Positions 51,391 to 60,168 of a stretch of DNA of 64,000 nucleotides are shown piece after piece. A program made the position numbers and the translations under genes. Source of the stretch: Terrabacter sp. 28 (lineage in GTDB: Bacteria > Actinomycetota > Actinomycetes > Actinomycetales > Dermatophilaceae); assembly GCA_000955875.1 (NCBI GenBank), contig JYOE01000007.1:1-64000 (forward strand). Reading direction: 5' to 3'. Every line of letters begins with the position of its first letter. Within the stretch, counting starts at the first letter, position 1. Below the pieces are notes generated by a model, which saw only the letters and a list, made by a program, of their open reading frames with translations, was not told the DNA's origin and made no database searches.

Positions 51391-51819
51391 ATGAGCAGCG
51401 AGCACCCGCAGAACCCTGCACCGGCGGCCTCGAGCGAGACCATCCGGGCGGCGATCGACGCCGCCTCCTCGGCCCTCGCGGGCGCTGACGCCGAGGTTCC
51501 CAGCGCCGCGCTGCCGCTCCTGCGCATCGCCCAGGAGCACGTCACCACCGCCATCGACGAGGCCATGGCCGCCGTGCTGGTCTCGGAGGGCGGCACCATC
51601 CGCACGGCCGGCGCGCTGGCGGGCCTGTCGGAGAACGCCGTCGGCCCGCGCCTCGCACGCACGCGGCTGCTCGCGGCATACGGCTCGGACTCCGGTCGCG
51701 TAACGGCGGCCGGCGTCGAGCGCGCCCGCTACGACCTCGAGGAGGGGCGGCACCGCGTCGCGGCCGACTCGCCCGACCAACCGAAACCGATGCGCTTCCG
51801 CGCGCGCCGCACCACCTGA
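51391..51819 (+). CDS. Hypothetical protein, helical
   Basis: 142 residues from ATG 51391. Alanine-rich helices (ETIRAAIDAASSALAGADAE, ALPLLRIAQEHVTTAIDEAM) and a possible winged-helix-like stretch (GTIRTAGALAGLSENAVGPR). No family assigned. Twelve bases before the VWA gene, so co-transcribed with it. Confidence 0.65.
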   Translation: MSSEHPQNPAPAASSETIRAAIDAASSALAGADAEVPSAALPLLRIAQEHVTTAIDEAMAAVLVSEGGTIRTAGALAGLSENAVGPRLARTRLLAAYGSDSGRVTAAGVERARYDLEEGRHRVAADSPDQPKPMRFRARRTT

Positions 51820-51831
51820 GAGGGGACCACC

Positions 51832-52485
51832 ATGACCGACCCGAACCTCACCCACCTCTACTTCCTGCTCGACCGCAGCGGCTCCATGCAGTCGATCAAG
51901 GACGACACCGAGGGCGGCTTCAACGCCTTCATCGAGGAGCAGCGGTCGCAGTCCGGCCAGTGCCGCGTCACCCTCGCCCAGTTCGACGACCAGTACGAGG
52001 AGGTCTACCGCGACCGGCCCGTCGCCGACGTGCCCCCGCTGCAGCTCGCCCCGCGCGGCAGCACCGCCCTGCTCGACTCCATCGGCCGACTGGTCGGCGA
52101 GGCCGGCCACCGGCTCGCCGCGCTGCCCGAGCACGAGCGGCCCGGCGTCGTCATCGTCGGCATCATGACCGACGGCCACGAGAACGCGTCGCGCGAGCTC
52201 ACGCACCCGCAGGTCAAGGCCATGATCGAGCGCCAGACGAAGGACTACGGGTGGCAGTTCCTCTACATGGGCGCCGACCAGGACGCCATCGAGGTCGGCT
52301 CGAGCATCGGTGTCGCAGCGACGAACTCGATGACCTACAGCCGGGGACGGGTCGCCGCGGCGATGGCCGCGACGTCGCGCAACATCGGTCGCACCCGCTC
52401 CGCGGTCGCCGCCGGCGTCCCGATGCACGAGGCCGCCTCGCTCATCGCCTTCGACGACGAGCAGCGCGCCGCCGCACAGGAGTGA
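51832..52485 (+). CDS. von Willebrand factor A domain protein
   Basis: 217 residues. VWA fold with a complete MIDAS: FLLDRSGSM (DxSxS), the threonine in PRGSTALLD and aspartate in GIMTDGHEN. Tail of about 60 residues after GWQFLYMGADQDA. Cytoplasmic, no signal peptide. Stand-alone VWA proteins of this type occur near tellurium-resistance and stress genes; partner unknown. Start preceded by GAGAGGGG. Confidence 0.9.
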   Translation: MTDPNLTHLYFLLDRSGSMQSIKDDTEGGFNAFIEEQRSQSGQCRVTLAQFDDQYEEVYRDRPVADVPPLQLAPRGSTALLDSIGRLVGEAGHRLAALPEHERPGVVIVGIMTDGHENASRELTHPQVKAMIERQTKDYGWQFLYMGADQDAIEVGSSIGVAATNSMTYSRGRVAAAMAATSRNIGRTRSAVAAGVPMHEAASLIAFDDEQRAAAQE

Positions 52486-52581
52486 CGGCGGGGTCGATTG
52501 CCCTGTTTTGCTGCGGTTGGTGCCCGATGAGAGGAATCTGAGTTGGGTCAGTGAACGCCGTGAGCAGGCAGGGGACTCGAC

Positions 52582-53601
52582 ATGCAAAGTGTGATTCTCG
52601 AGGTCGCCATCGGGTTGGCCTTGGTCTACTACGTCAGCGCCACGCTCGTCAGCGGGGTGGCCGAGGGCCTGACCCGGCTCATGAACACACGATCGAAGAT
52701 GTTGTGGGCGGCACTGGCCCGCCTGTTGAAGGACGATGACGAGAGCGCACGCACGCTAGGCGCTCCGAGGATCTTCCAGAGCCTGGTGCCGGGGGCGCAG
52801 TTCGACCCCAGACCCGAGGCGCTCAATGCGCCGGCGCCCGGCGTGACCGCCGCCGGCTACTCGTCGGGCCAACGCCTCGCGGACTTTGCCGGGGCACCCT
52901 CGGTCAAGGGGCTCGACTACGTGACGGGCGGCCGCACCAAGGTCACCAACGTGCCGGGCGCCGTCTTCGCCTCGGCCATCCTCGAGCTCGCGACCATCAA
53001 GGGCACCGGCGGCACCGTCCAGGCGCGACTGGTGTCCTTGGCCGCGGCCTACGGAGACTCCCCGATCGGGCAGTTCCTCGCCACGCGTGCCGCGCAGCTC
53101 GGCGACGACGTCGACAAGATCACGGACGAGCTCTCGAAATGGTTCGACGCGCAGATGGTCAGGCTGACGGAGACCTACCGGAAGAACATCAAGTACGTCC
53201 TGGCCGTGATCGGGCTGATCGTCGCCGTCCTCTGCAACCTCGACACGCTGCGGATCGCCGACGGCCTTCGAACCGACGCCGCGGTGCGACAGGTCGTCAC
53301 CGCGACGGTGGGTGACCTCACGTCCGCCGACATCACGGCAGGGTGCCAGACCACCGTCACCGACCCCGTCGAGAAGACCCTGAACTGCGGTTTGCAGAAG
53401 CTCGACAAGATGGCCACGCTCGGCGTCGTCATCCCCTTCTCCGAGGGCTGGTCGGACCGGTGGTCCAGCAGCTGGACGGGCGGCGCCAACCCCGTGTCCC
53501 ACGTGCTCGGGCTCGCCGTGACGGTCGGCGCCATGGCCCTCGGCGGGCCCATGTGGTTCGACTTCCTGATGTTCCTCAGCGGTCGCAAGAAGGGAGGCTG
53601 A
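52582..53601 (+). CDS. Hypothetical membrane protein
   Basis: 339 residues. Helix at the N-terminus (about 3-26), a long soluble middle (about 30-205) with helical character (TDELSKWFDAQMVRLTETYR), then two or three membrane segments (about 208-224 and the C-terminal AVTVGAMALGGPMWFDFLMF). Two cysteines in between (DITAGCQTT and LNCGLQK) lie on the same side and could pair. Function unknown. Confidence 0.8.
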   Translation: MQSVILEVAIGLALVYYVSATLVSGVAEGLTRLMNTRSKMLWAALARLLKDDDESARTLGAPRIFQSLVPGAQFDPRPEALNAPAPGVTAAGYSSGQRLADFAGAPSVKGLDYVTGGRTKVTNVPGAVFASAILELATIKGTGGTVQARLVSLAAAYGDSPIGQFLATRAAQLGDDVDKITDELSKWFDAQMVRLTETYRKNIKYVLAVIGLIVAVLCNLDTLRIADGLRTDAAVRQVVTATVGDLTSADITAGCQTTVTDPVEKTLNCGLQKLDKMATLGVVIPFSEGWSDRWSSSWTGGANPVSHVLGLAVTVGAMALGGPMWFDFLMFLSGRKKGG

Positions 53602-53643
53602 CGGATACGGGCCAACGGCCCGGACCACGGGTACGTTGTCGCC

Positions 53644-54228
53644 ATGAGCGACGCCCCCGGCCCGTCCGGGCCCGCACCGGCGTCGGGGAGCCCCGACGAG
53701 CAGTTCGTCGTGCCTCTCCCCACGCAGGCGCTGCCCGTCGCCGAGCCGACCCGTGCCCTCCCGACGGCCTCCGCGCCCGTCGTCCCACCCGCCCCGACGA
53801 GTGCGCCGACGAGCGCCCCGAGCCCGTATGCCGCTCAGCCGAGCCCGTATGCCGCTCAGCCGAGCTGGTGGCCGCCGCCCGCCGGGGCCGTGGCACCCGA
53901 GGCCGGCTCGGCCGGCAGCGACCGGCCGGTCGACCCCCTCATCGGCCAGGTCGGATCGGCCCTGTTCTGGATCACGGTCGGGTGGTGGCTTTTCTTCGTC
54001 GTGCGGCTCATGGGTCGCATCGCCCGCGTGGGCTTCGACGACACCCTCGTCATCCGCACCATCGACGCCGGGCCCGAGGAGACCGTGTCCGCCGCGGTGC
54101 TGTCGGTGCTGGCGGCGCTCCTGCTGCTCCTCGGACGCGGCCGGACGGGCAGGACCCCGCTCGGCTGGGCCGCCCTCGGCCTCGCGGTGCTCACGGTCGC
54201 CGTCACCGTCTGGCGGCTGCTGCCGTGA
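53644..54228 (+). CDS. Proline-rich membrane protein with SPYAAQP repeats
   Basis: 194 residues. An N-terminal 95-residue Pro/Ala-rich disordered region includes two tandem SPYAAQP units from a 21-bp duplication near 53820-53861. It is followed by a membrane domain with three helices (about 107-126, 146-165, 174-191). Function unknown. ATG 53644. Confidence 0.8.
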   Translation: MSDAPGPSGPAPASGSPDEQFVVPLPTQALPVAEPTRALPTASAPVVPPAPTSAPTSAPSPYAAQPSPYAAQPSWWPPPAGAVAPEAGSAGSDRPVDPLIGQVGSALFWITVGWWLFFVVRLMGRIARVGFDDTLVIRTIDAGPEETVSAAVLSVLAALLLLLGRGRTGRTPLGWAALGLAVLTVAVTVWRLLP

Positions 54229-54254
54229 GCCGGCACTGCTGAGCGGACCCTGCG

Positions 54255-55196
54255 GTGCTCACCCCCTCGGCGGCCGACGCGGTCGCAGACGCCTACGCCC
54301 TCCCCGGGCCGGCCCGACTGACCGGGCCGGTCGCGCGGGGTCAGCTCGGCCAGGTCTGGCGGCTCGACACCTCGGCGGGGACCCATGCCGTGAAGGAGTG
54401 GTTCGCGACCCCCGACCTCGCCGACGTCTCCCGCGATGCCGACTTCGTCGATGCCGCCCTGGCCGAAGGCGTCTTCACCCCGCGGCTCGTGCGCACTCGG
54501 CGGGACGAGGTCGCGACCGTCGTCGCCGACACCGCGGTGCGCGTCTTCGAGTGGGTCGACCTGCGGTCCCGGTCACGACAGCTGGACCCGGCAGCCGTCG
54601 GCCACACCCTCGCGGCGCTGCACCGGGCCGGCGCGCCCACCGACGCCACGGTCGACAACTGGTTCGCGGCCGGGTTCGGCGAGGCGAGCTGGCGGGAGCT
54701 GCACCAGCGCCTCGTCGACGAGGGGGCCCCGTTCGCCGGACAGCTCGGGGCGCTCGTCGACGAGCTCGTCGCCGTCGAGGCGGTCATGGAGCCGCACGAG
54801 TCGCCGATCACCTGCCACCGCGACCTGTGGGCCGACAACGTGCTCGCGTCGGCCGACGGCCGCGTCTGCGTCATCGACTACGAGAACATGGGCCCGGCCG
54901 ACCCCAGCCAGGAGCTCGCGATGGTGCTCTTCGAGTTCGGCGACGACGACCCGTCGCGGGCGCGTCGGCTCAACACGGCATACCGCGAGGCCGGGGGCCC
55001 CGGCCACGTCACCCGCCGCGGCCACTTCACGATGCTCGTCGCGGAGCAGGCCCACATCGGGCAGCTCGCCTGCTCGCGCTGGGTCGGCGCGACCAAGGAG
55101 GCCGAGCGGGCGCGCCTCGCGCAGTGGTTCCTCGAGATCCCCGACGACCCCGTGACGCTCCCCCGCATCGACCGCATCCTCGCCGCCGTCACGTAG
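54255..55196 (+). CDS. Aminoglycoside-phosphotransferase-fold kinase
   Basis: 313 residues from GTG 54255. APH/ChoK fold: nucleotide-binding lobe THAVKEWFATPDLAD with the lysine, catalytic loop ITCHRDLWADNVL, metal-binding VIDYENMGPADPSQELAMVL. Such enzymes phosphorylate aminoglycosides, choline or sugars; nothing here identifies the substrate and a resistance role should not be assumed. Confidence 0.85.
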   Translation: MLTPSAADAVADAYALPGPARLTGPVARGQLGQVWRLDTSAGTHAVKEWFATPDLADVSRDADFVDAALAEGVFTPRLVRTRRDEVATVVADTAVRVFEWVDLRSRSRQLDPAAVGHTLAALHRAGAPTDATVDNWFAAGFGEASWRELHQRLVDEGAPFAGQLGALVDELVAVEAVMEPHESPITCHRDLWADNVLASADGRVCVIDYENMGPADPSQELAMVLFEFGDDDPSRARRLNTAYREAGGPGHVTRRGHFTMLVAEQAHIGQLACSRWVGATKEAERARLAQWFLEIPDDPVTLPRIDRILAAVT

Positions 55197-55224
55197 CGGC
55201 CGCGCGTCGGCATATCGTGACCGC

Positions 55225-55788
55225 GTGACGAGCTTCGGGCGCCTCGTGCTGGCGCAGGTGAGGTCCATCGGGTCCCGCAACGCATGCCTCACGGCGAACG
55301 ACCTTCCCGGCGGACCGTGGGCGGCGCGCGGGCAGCGGACCTACCGCACCGGTGCGAGCGGCAGCACCAGTGACGCGATCACGCGGGCCCGGGCCGCGCG
55401 ATCGGTGACAAGCGTGCGGGCGTACCAGGAGGTCGGCCGCGCCGACCTGTTCATCCAGGTCATCCCGTTCGCCACGCCAGAGGATGCCCGGGCCGGCCTC
55501 GACGAGCTGCGCGCCCTGCCCCGCACGATGCCGAGGAGCAAGGGCCTGTCGGACGTCGGCGAGCTGCGCACCGTGTCGCCGCCCGAGGTGGTGGGCGCCA
55601 GTCACGTGCAGGCGGCCGAGCAGCCGTTCGTCCTCGACGGGGAGCACTCGCGCACCCTCACCGCGTGGTGCGTCGTCGGCAGCACCGTCGTCGTCGCCGC
55701 ACTCGGTGGCCGGTCGGGTGCTGTTCGCTGGCCCCAGCTCGCCGAGATCCTCGAGGCCCAGGCCGCCGCCCTGACCCCCGCCGCGTGA
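55225..55788 (+). CDS. Hypothetical protein
   Basis: 187 residues from GTG 55225. Mixed alpha/beta composition (YQEVGRADLFIQVIPFATPE, DARAGLDELRALP) and a weakly hydrophobic C-terminal stretch (TAWCVVGSTVVVAALGG). No family assigned. 28 bp after the kinase gene; transcription probably ends at the palindromes that follow. Confidence 0.7.
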   Translation: MTSFGRLVLAQVRSIGSRNACLTANDLPGGPWAARGQRTYRTGASGSTSDAITRARAARSVTSVRAYQEVGRADLFIQVIPFATPEDARAGLDELRALPRTMPRSKGLSDVGELRTVSPPEVVGASHVQAAEQPFVLDGEHSRTLTAWCVVGSTVVVAALGGRSGAVRWPQLAEILEAQAAALTPAA

Positions 55789-55897
55789 CCGAGCGTTCTC
55801 TCGATTGGCTCTCGATCGAGAGAACGCGTTGTCACGGACCGACGGCCTGACTACGCGTACTTTCGATCGGCTCTCGATCGAGAGAACGTGTCGTCAC
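55787..55897. repeat. REP-like palindromes, locus C
   Basis: Three arms of the same family: GAGCGTTCTCTCGAT (55791-55805), CTCGATCGAGAGAACGCG followed by TTGTCAC (55810-55834), and GATCGAGAGAACGTGTCGTC at about 55876-55895, which overlaps the stop codon of the siroheme gene. Between convergent genes; probably a bidirectional terminator. Confidence 0.75.
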
Positions 55898-57123
55898 TGG
55901 GGGTCGGTGGGCCAGTGGGGGCTGAGGCGGACGACGTCGCCGACGACCACGACCGCCGGGGCACGCACTCCGCGTGACCGGGCGAGGTCGGCGATGGTCG
56001 CGACGGTGCCGACGGTCGTGCGCTGGTCGGGGGCGAAGCCGCGCTCCACGACGGCCACCGGGCAGTCCGCCGAGCGGCCGTGCGCGACGAGCAGCTCCGT
56101 CGTGCGCGCGAGCTGGGTGACGCCCATGAGCAGCACGAGCGTGTGGTCGCCTCCGGTCGGCAGCGCCGGGATGTCCTCGTGGCCGGTGACGACGGTGAAG
56201 CCGCGCGCGACACCGCGGTGCGTCACGGGGATGCCGGCTGCCGCGGGCACCGAGACGGCGCTCGTCACGCCGGGCACGACCTCGACGGGTATGCCGTGTG
56301 CCTCGCAGGCCTCGCGCTCCTCGCCGCCGCGGCCGAGCACGTAGGGGTCGCCGCCCTTGAGGCGCACGACGCCGAGGCCGCGCTGAGCCTCCTCGACGAG
56401 GATGTCGTTGATGCGCGACTGCGGCACGGGGTGGTTGCCGGGGGTCTTGCCGACGTCGATGATGCGCACCGAGGCGGGAAGGCGGTCGACGACGGCGCGC
56501 GGCGCGAGCCGGTCGACGACGACGACGTCGGCCGAGGCCAGCAGCTCGTGGCCGCGGGTCGTGAGGAGACCGTCGACGCCGGGTCCGCCACCGACGAGGG
56601 CGACCCAGCCGCGGCGCCCGTGGGTGCGGGTGCGGCGCAGGTCGAGGGCGCCCGACACGAGGGCGCGCTCCACCCCGTCGCGGACGGTCACGGCCAGGCC
56701 CGGGTCGCCGGCGGCATACGTGGAGACGGTGACCCGGCCGTCGGGCGTCGTGACGTCGGCTCGGGCCGCGACGCTCGCGGTCGTCCCGGCGGCGTCGGTC
56801 GCGTCGACGCACCAGATGCGCCGGGACTCCGCGTCGGCGGCGACCTCACGGTCGACGGACGCCTCGCCCGTGGCGGTGTGGGCGAACCAGGCCCCATCGA
56901 GGTCGGCGGGTCCCGAGTAGTCGCGCTCGAGCCACTCGACACGTCCGGCGGCAGCGAGGTCGTGCAGGTCCTCGCACAGCCACGGCGCGACGACACGCAC
57001 GACGGCTCCCTCGTCGAGGAAGGCCCGCACACGGCGTGCCGAGACCGGCCCGCCCCCGACGGCGACGACGAGGCGGCCGGTCAGGTCGAGGACGACCGGC
57101 AGCGCCGACTTCAGATCTCCCAT
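55894..57123 (-). CDS. cysG: Siroheme synthase / uroporphyrinogen-III methyltransferase
   Basis: 409 residues. The N-terminal precorrin-2 dehydrogenase/ferrochelatase-like domain (VVAVGGGPVSARRVRAFLDE, about 1-150) is fused to an SUMT domain (VALVGGGPGVDGLLTTRGHE, VVRLKGGDPYVLGRGGEERE, VPGVTSAVSVPAAAGIPVTH). It makes the siroheme cofactor of the sulfite reductase encoded upstream. Overlaps cysN by 13 bp, so last gene of the sulfate assimilation operon. The dehydrogenase half is shorter than in CysG proper. Confidence 0.93.
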   Translation of the reverse strand: MGDLKSALPVVLDLTGRLVVAVGGGPVSARRVRAFLDEGAVVRVVAPWLCEDLHDLAAAGRVEWLERDYSGPADLDGAWFAHTATGEASVDREVAADAESRRIWCVDATDAAGTTASVAARADVTTPDGRVTVSTYAAGDPGLAVTVRDGVERALVSGALDLRRTRTHGRRGWVALVGGGPGVDGLLTTRGHELLASADVVVVDRLAPRAVVDRLPASVRIIDVGKTPGNHPVPQSRINDILVEEAQRGLGVVRLKGGDPYVLGRGGEEREACEAHGIPVEVVPGVTSAVSVPAAAGIPVTHRGVARGFTVVTGHEDIPALPTGGDHTLVLLMGVTQLARTTELLVAHGRSADCPVAVVERGFAPDQRTTVGTVATIADLARSRGVRAPAVVVVGDVVRLSPHWPTDPQ

Positions 57124-58481
57124 TCCTCGTCACCCTCGGGCTGCGACGGGGCGTCGGCGGCGGTCGGCAGCGTGGCACCGACCATGCCCGCGGCGACCGT
57201 GCGGCCGTCGTGGGCGTCGATGAGCAGGAAGGACCCGCCGCGGCGCGACGTCGAGTAGTTCTCGACCGGCACGGGTGACGCCAGGCGCAGCGTCACGAGG
57301 CCGATGTCGTTGAGCGACAACGACTCCGCCGGCACAGCGTGCAGGTCGTCGAGGTCGAGGGCCCCGTCGAGCGTGCGGACGGCGGTCTGGACGGTGCGTG
57401 ACCCGTGCTTGAGCAGCAGTCGCTGGCCGGGGCGCAGTGGGGCGTCGCCGAGCCAGCAGACGACGGCCTTGATGTCCTGCGTCGGCTCGGGGGCGTCAGT
57501 CGCGGCGGCGATGACGTCGCCGCGCGAGATGTCGATCTCGTCCGCGAGGCGCAGCGTCACCGACTGCGGCGCGAAGGCCTCCTCCAGGCTCGCCTCGCCG
57601 AGGTCGATACCCGTGACGGTCGTGCGACGGCCCGACGGGAGCGCCACCACCTCGTCACCGACGCGCACGACACCCGAGGCGACCTGGCCGGCATACCCGC
57701 GGTAGTCGCGGAACTGCGGGTCGCGCGCCGCGCCCTGCGGGCGGATGACGAGCTGCACCGGCAGGCGGAACGACTCGTTCGCGGGGTCGTCGGACGGCGG
57801 CAGCGCCTCGAGCAGCTCGAGCAGGCTCGGGCCGGCATACCAGGGCGTACGCGTGGAGCGCTCGGCGACGTTGTCACCGTCGAGGGCGCTGACGGGGATG
57901 GCGATGGCGTCGACGACACCGAGCTCGCGGGCCACCGCCTGCACCTCGGACTCGACGCGGTCGTAGACCTCCTGCGAGAAGTCGACGAGGTCGATCTTGT
58001 TCACGGCGACGACGACGTGCGGCACCCGCAGCAGTGCGGTGACGGCGAGGTGCCGGCGGGTCTGCTCGAGCACGCCCTTGCGTGCGTCGACGAGGAGCAC
58101 GACGACGTCGGCGGTGGAGCTGCCGGTGACCGTGTTGCGCGTGTACTGCACGTGGCCGGGGCAGTCGGCGAGCACGAACGACCGGTTCGCGGTCGCGAAG
58201 TAGCGGTAGGCGACGTCGATCGTGATGCCCTGCTCGCGCTCGGCGCGCAGGCCGTCGGTGAGCAGCGCCAGGTCGGCGGCGGTGAGCCCGCGGTCGCGCG
58301 AGACGCGCTCGACGGCGGCGAGCTGGTCCGAGAGCACCGACTTCGTGTCGTGGAGCAGCCGGCCGACGAGGGTCGACTTGCCGTCGTCCACGGAGCCGGC
58401 GGTCGCGAGGCGTAGCAGCGTGCCGCGACCGGCACCGGCGACGGCGGCGGGGTCGAGCACAGGCGTGGTGGCGGCGACCAT
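57111..58481 (-). CDS. cysN: Sulfate adenylyltransferase large subunit
   Basis: 456 residues from ATG 58481. EF-Tu-like GTPase: G1 GSVDDGKSTL, G2 region EREQGITIDVAYRYF, G3 DCPGHVQYTRN, G4 VNKIDL, then two beta-barrel domains. With CysD it forms APS from sulfate and ATP, driven by GTP. No CysC kinase domain is fused and none is visible nearby, consistent with direct reduction of APS by the CysH type here. Confidence 0.95.
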   Translation of the reverse strand: MVAATTPVLDPAAVAGAGRGTLLRLATAGSVDDGKSTLVGRLLHDTKSVLSDQLAAVERVSRDRGLTAADLALLTDGLRAEREQGITIDVAYRYFATANRSFVLADCPGHVQYTRNTVTGSSTADVVVLLVDARKGVLEQTRRHLAVTALLRVPHVVVAVNKIDLVDFSQEVYDRVESEVQAVARELGVVDAIAIPVSALDGDNVAERSTRTPWYAGPSLLELLEALPPSDDPANESFRLPVQLVIRPQGAARDPQFRDYRGYAGQVASGVVRVGDEVVALPSGRRTTVTGIDLGEASLEEAFAPQSVTLRLADEIDISRGDVIAAATDAPEPTQDIKAVVCWLGDAPLRPGQRLLLKHGSRTVQTAVRTLDGALDLDDLHAVPAESLSLNDIGLVTLRLASPVPVENYSTSRRGGSFLLIDAHDGRTVAAGMVGATLPTAADAPSQPEGDEEWEI

Positions 58482-59422
58482 CAGAAATAGCCTTCCTTCT
58501 TGCGGTCCTCCATGGCGGCCTCCGAGATGCGGTCGTCGGCGCGCGTGGCGCCGCGCTCGGTCAGGGTCGACGCGGCCACCTCGAGCACGATGTCGGCGTT
58601 GGTGCGGGCCGGTGACTCGACGGCGCCGGTGCACGACATGTCACCGACGGTGCGGTAGCGCACGAGGCGCCTCTCGACGGGCTCGTCGTCACGCGGCTGG
58701 CTGTAGGGGCCGACCGCGAGCCACATGCCGTCGCGGCGGAAGACCTCGCGCTCGTGGGCGTAGTAGAGCGGCGCGAGCGGGATGTCCTCGCGCTCGATGT
58801 AGCGCCAGATGTCGACCTCGGTCCAGTTGCTGATCGGGAAGACGCGCACGTGCTCGCCCGGGCGATGGCGCGGGTTGAAGAGGTTCCACAGCTCGGGGCG
58901 CTGGTTCTTCGGGTCCCACTGGCCGAACTCGTCACGGAGGGAGACGATGCGCTCCTTGGCGCGCGCCTTCTCCTCGTCGCGCCGGCCACCACCGAAGACG
59001 CCGTCGAAGCGGTTGTCGTTGATGGCGTCGAGCAGTGGCATCGTCTGTAGCGGGTTGCGGGTGCCGTCGGCGCGCTCACGCAGCCGGCCGTCGTCGATGT
59101 AGTCCTGCACGCTCGCGACGACGAGTCGCAGCCCGAGCCGCTCGACGGTCTCGTCGCGGTAGGCCAGCACCTCGGGGAAGTTGTGGCCGGTGTCGACGTG
59201 CAGCACCGGGAACGGGATCGGCGCCGGCCAGAACGCCTTCGTCGCCAGGTGGAGCATGACGACGGAGTCCTTGCCGCCGCTGAAGAGCAGCGCCGGTCGC
59301 TCGAGCTCGCCGGCCATCTCGCGGATGACGAGGATCGCCTCGGCCTCGAGCGCGTCGAGCTGGCTCAGCCGCCGGTCGGTCCGGGCCTCAGCGCTCGGGG
59401 TGTTCGTCACGGTCGTCGTCAT
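58481..59422 (-). CDS. cysD: Sulfate adenylyltransferase small subunit
   Basis: 313 residues from ATG 59422. PAPS-reductase-like ATP pyrophosphatase fold with PP-loop LLFSGGKDSVVMLHLATKAF, then FPVLHVDTGHNFPEVLAYRD, GGGRRDEEKARAKERIVSLR and PISNWTEVDIWRYIERED. Its stop overlaps the cysN start (TGATG), and its start overlaps the cysH stop region (4 bp). Confidence 0.96.
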   Translation of the reverse strand: MTTTVTNTPSAEARTDRRLSQLDALEAEAILVIREMAGELERPALLFSGGKDSVVMLHLATKAFWPAPIPFPVLHVDTGHNFPEVLAYRDETVERLGLRLVVASVQDYIDDGRLRERADGTRNPLQTMPLLDAINDNRFDGVFGGGRRDEEKARAKERIVSLRDEFGQWDPKNQRPELWNLFNPRHRPGEHVRVFPISNWTEVDIWRYIEREDIPLAPLYYAHEREVFRRDGMWLAVGPYSQPRDDEPVERRLVRYRTVGDMSCTGAVESPARTNADIVLEVAASTLTERGATRADDRISEAAMEDRKKEGYF

Positions 59423-60168
59423 GTGTGGAGTCCGCACTCGGTCTTGGTGAAGCCGGCCCAGCGGCCGGCGCGGGGGTCCTCGCCGGGCTCGACCCGGCGG
59501 GTGCACGGCTCGCAGCCGATCGATGGGTAGCCGTCGGAGAGAAGGGAGTTGACCTCGACCTGGTTGTCGGCGGCATACGCCAGGAGCTCGTCGAAGGTCC
59601 ACGCGGCCAGCGGGTTGATCTTGACCAGCCCGTTCTTCTCGTCCCAGCTCACGAGCGGCGTGTCGGTGCGCGTGGGGCTCTCCTCGCGGCGCACGCCGGT
59701 GACCCAGGCCTCGTAGAGCGGCAGGGTGCGGGCGAGCGGCTCGACCTTGCGCATCTGGCAGCAGAGGGCCGGGTCGCGCTCGTAGAGGCGGGCGCCGTAC
59801 TTCTCGTCCTGCTCGGCCACGGTCAGCTCGGGCATGACGTTGACGAGGTTGATCGGCAGGTCCTCGGCCACGATGTCGCGCGTGACGATCGTGTCGGAGA
59901 AGTGGTAGCCGGTCTCGAGGAACAGCACGTCCACGCCCGGCGCGAAGCGCGAGACCACATGCGGCAGAACGGCATCCGCCATCGAGCACGCCACGGCGAG
60001 CGAGCCGTCGAAGTGGAAGGCGGCCCACGCGGCGATCTCGTCGGCGGTCGGCTCGTGCTCGGGGTCGGCGCCGAGGGTGGCGTTGAAGTCGTCGACGATC
60101 GCCTTGAGCTCGGCCTCCGAGCGGCGCTTGCGCGGCACCTTCGGCGTGGTGAGGGGGACAGCGGTCAC
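59419..60168 (-). CDS. cysH: Adenylylsulfate (APS) reductase
   Basis: 249 residues from GTG 60168, overlapping the sulfite reductase stop (GTGA). Two cysteine pairs, ALCCQMRKVEPL and IGCEPCTRRVEPGED, indicate a 4Fe-4S cluster and thus APS rather than PAPS as substrate; C-terminal ECGLHT carries the catalytic cysteine. It supplies sulfite for the sulfite reductase. Confidence 0.95.
   Translation of the reverse strand: MTAVPLTTPKVPRKRRSEAELKAIVDDFNATLGADPEHEPTADEIAAWAAFHFDGSLAVACSMADAVLPHVVSRFAPGVDVLFLETGYHFSDTIVTRDIVAEDLPINLVNVMPELTVAEQDEKYGARLYERDPALCCQMRKVEPLARTLPLYEAWVTGVRREESPTRTDTPLVSWDEKNGLVKINPLAAWTFDELLAYAADNQVEVNSLLSDGYPSIGCEPCTRRVEPGEDPRAGRWAGFTKTECGLHT

Noticed and set aside
54255..55196. 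Aminoglycoside resistance gene
   Set aside because: Only the broad kinase fold is supported; substrate cannot be read from the sequence.
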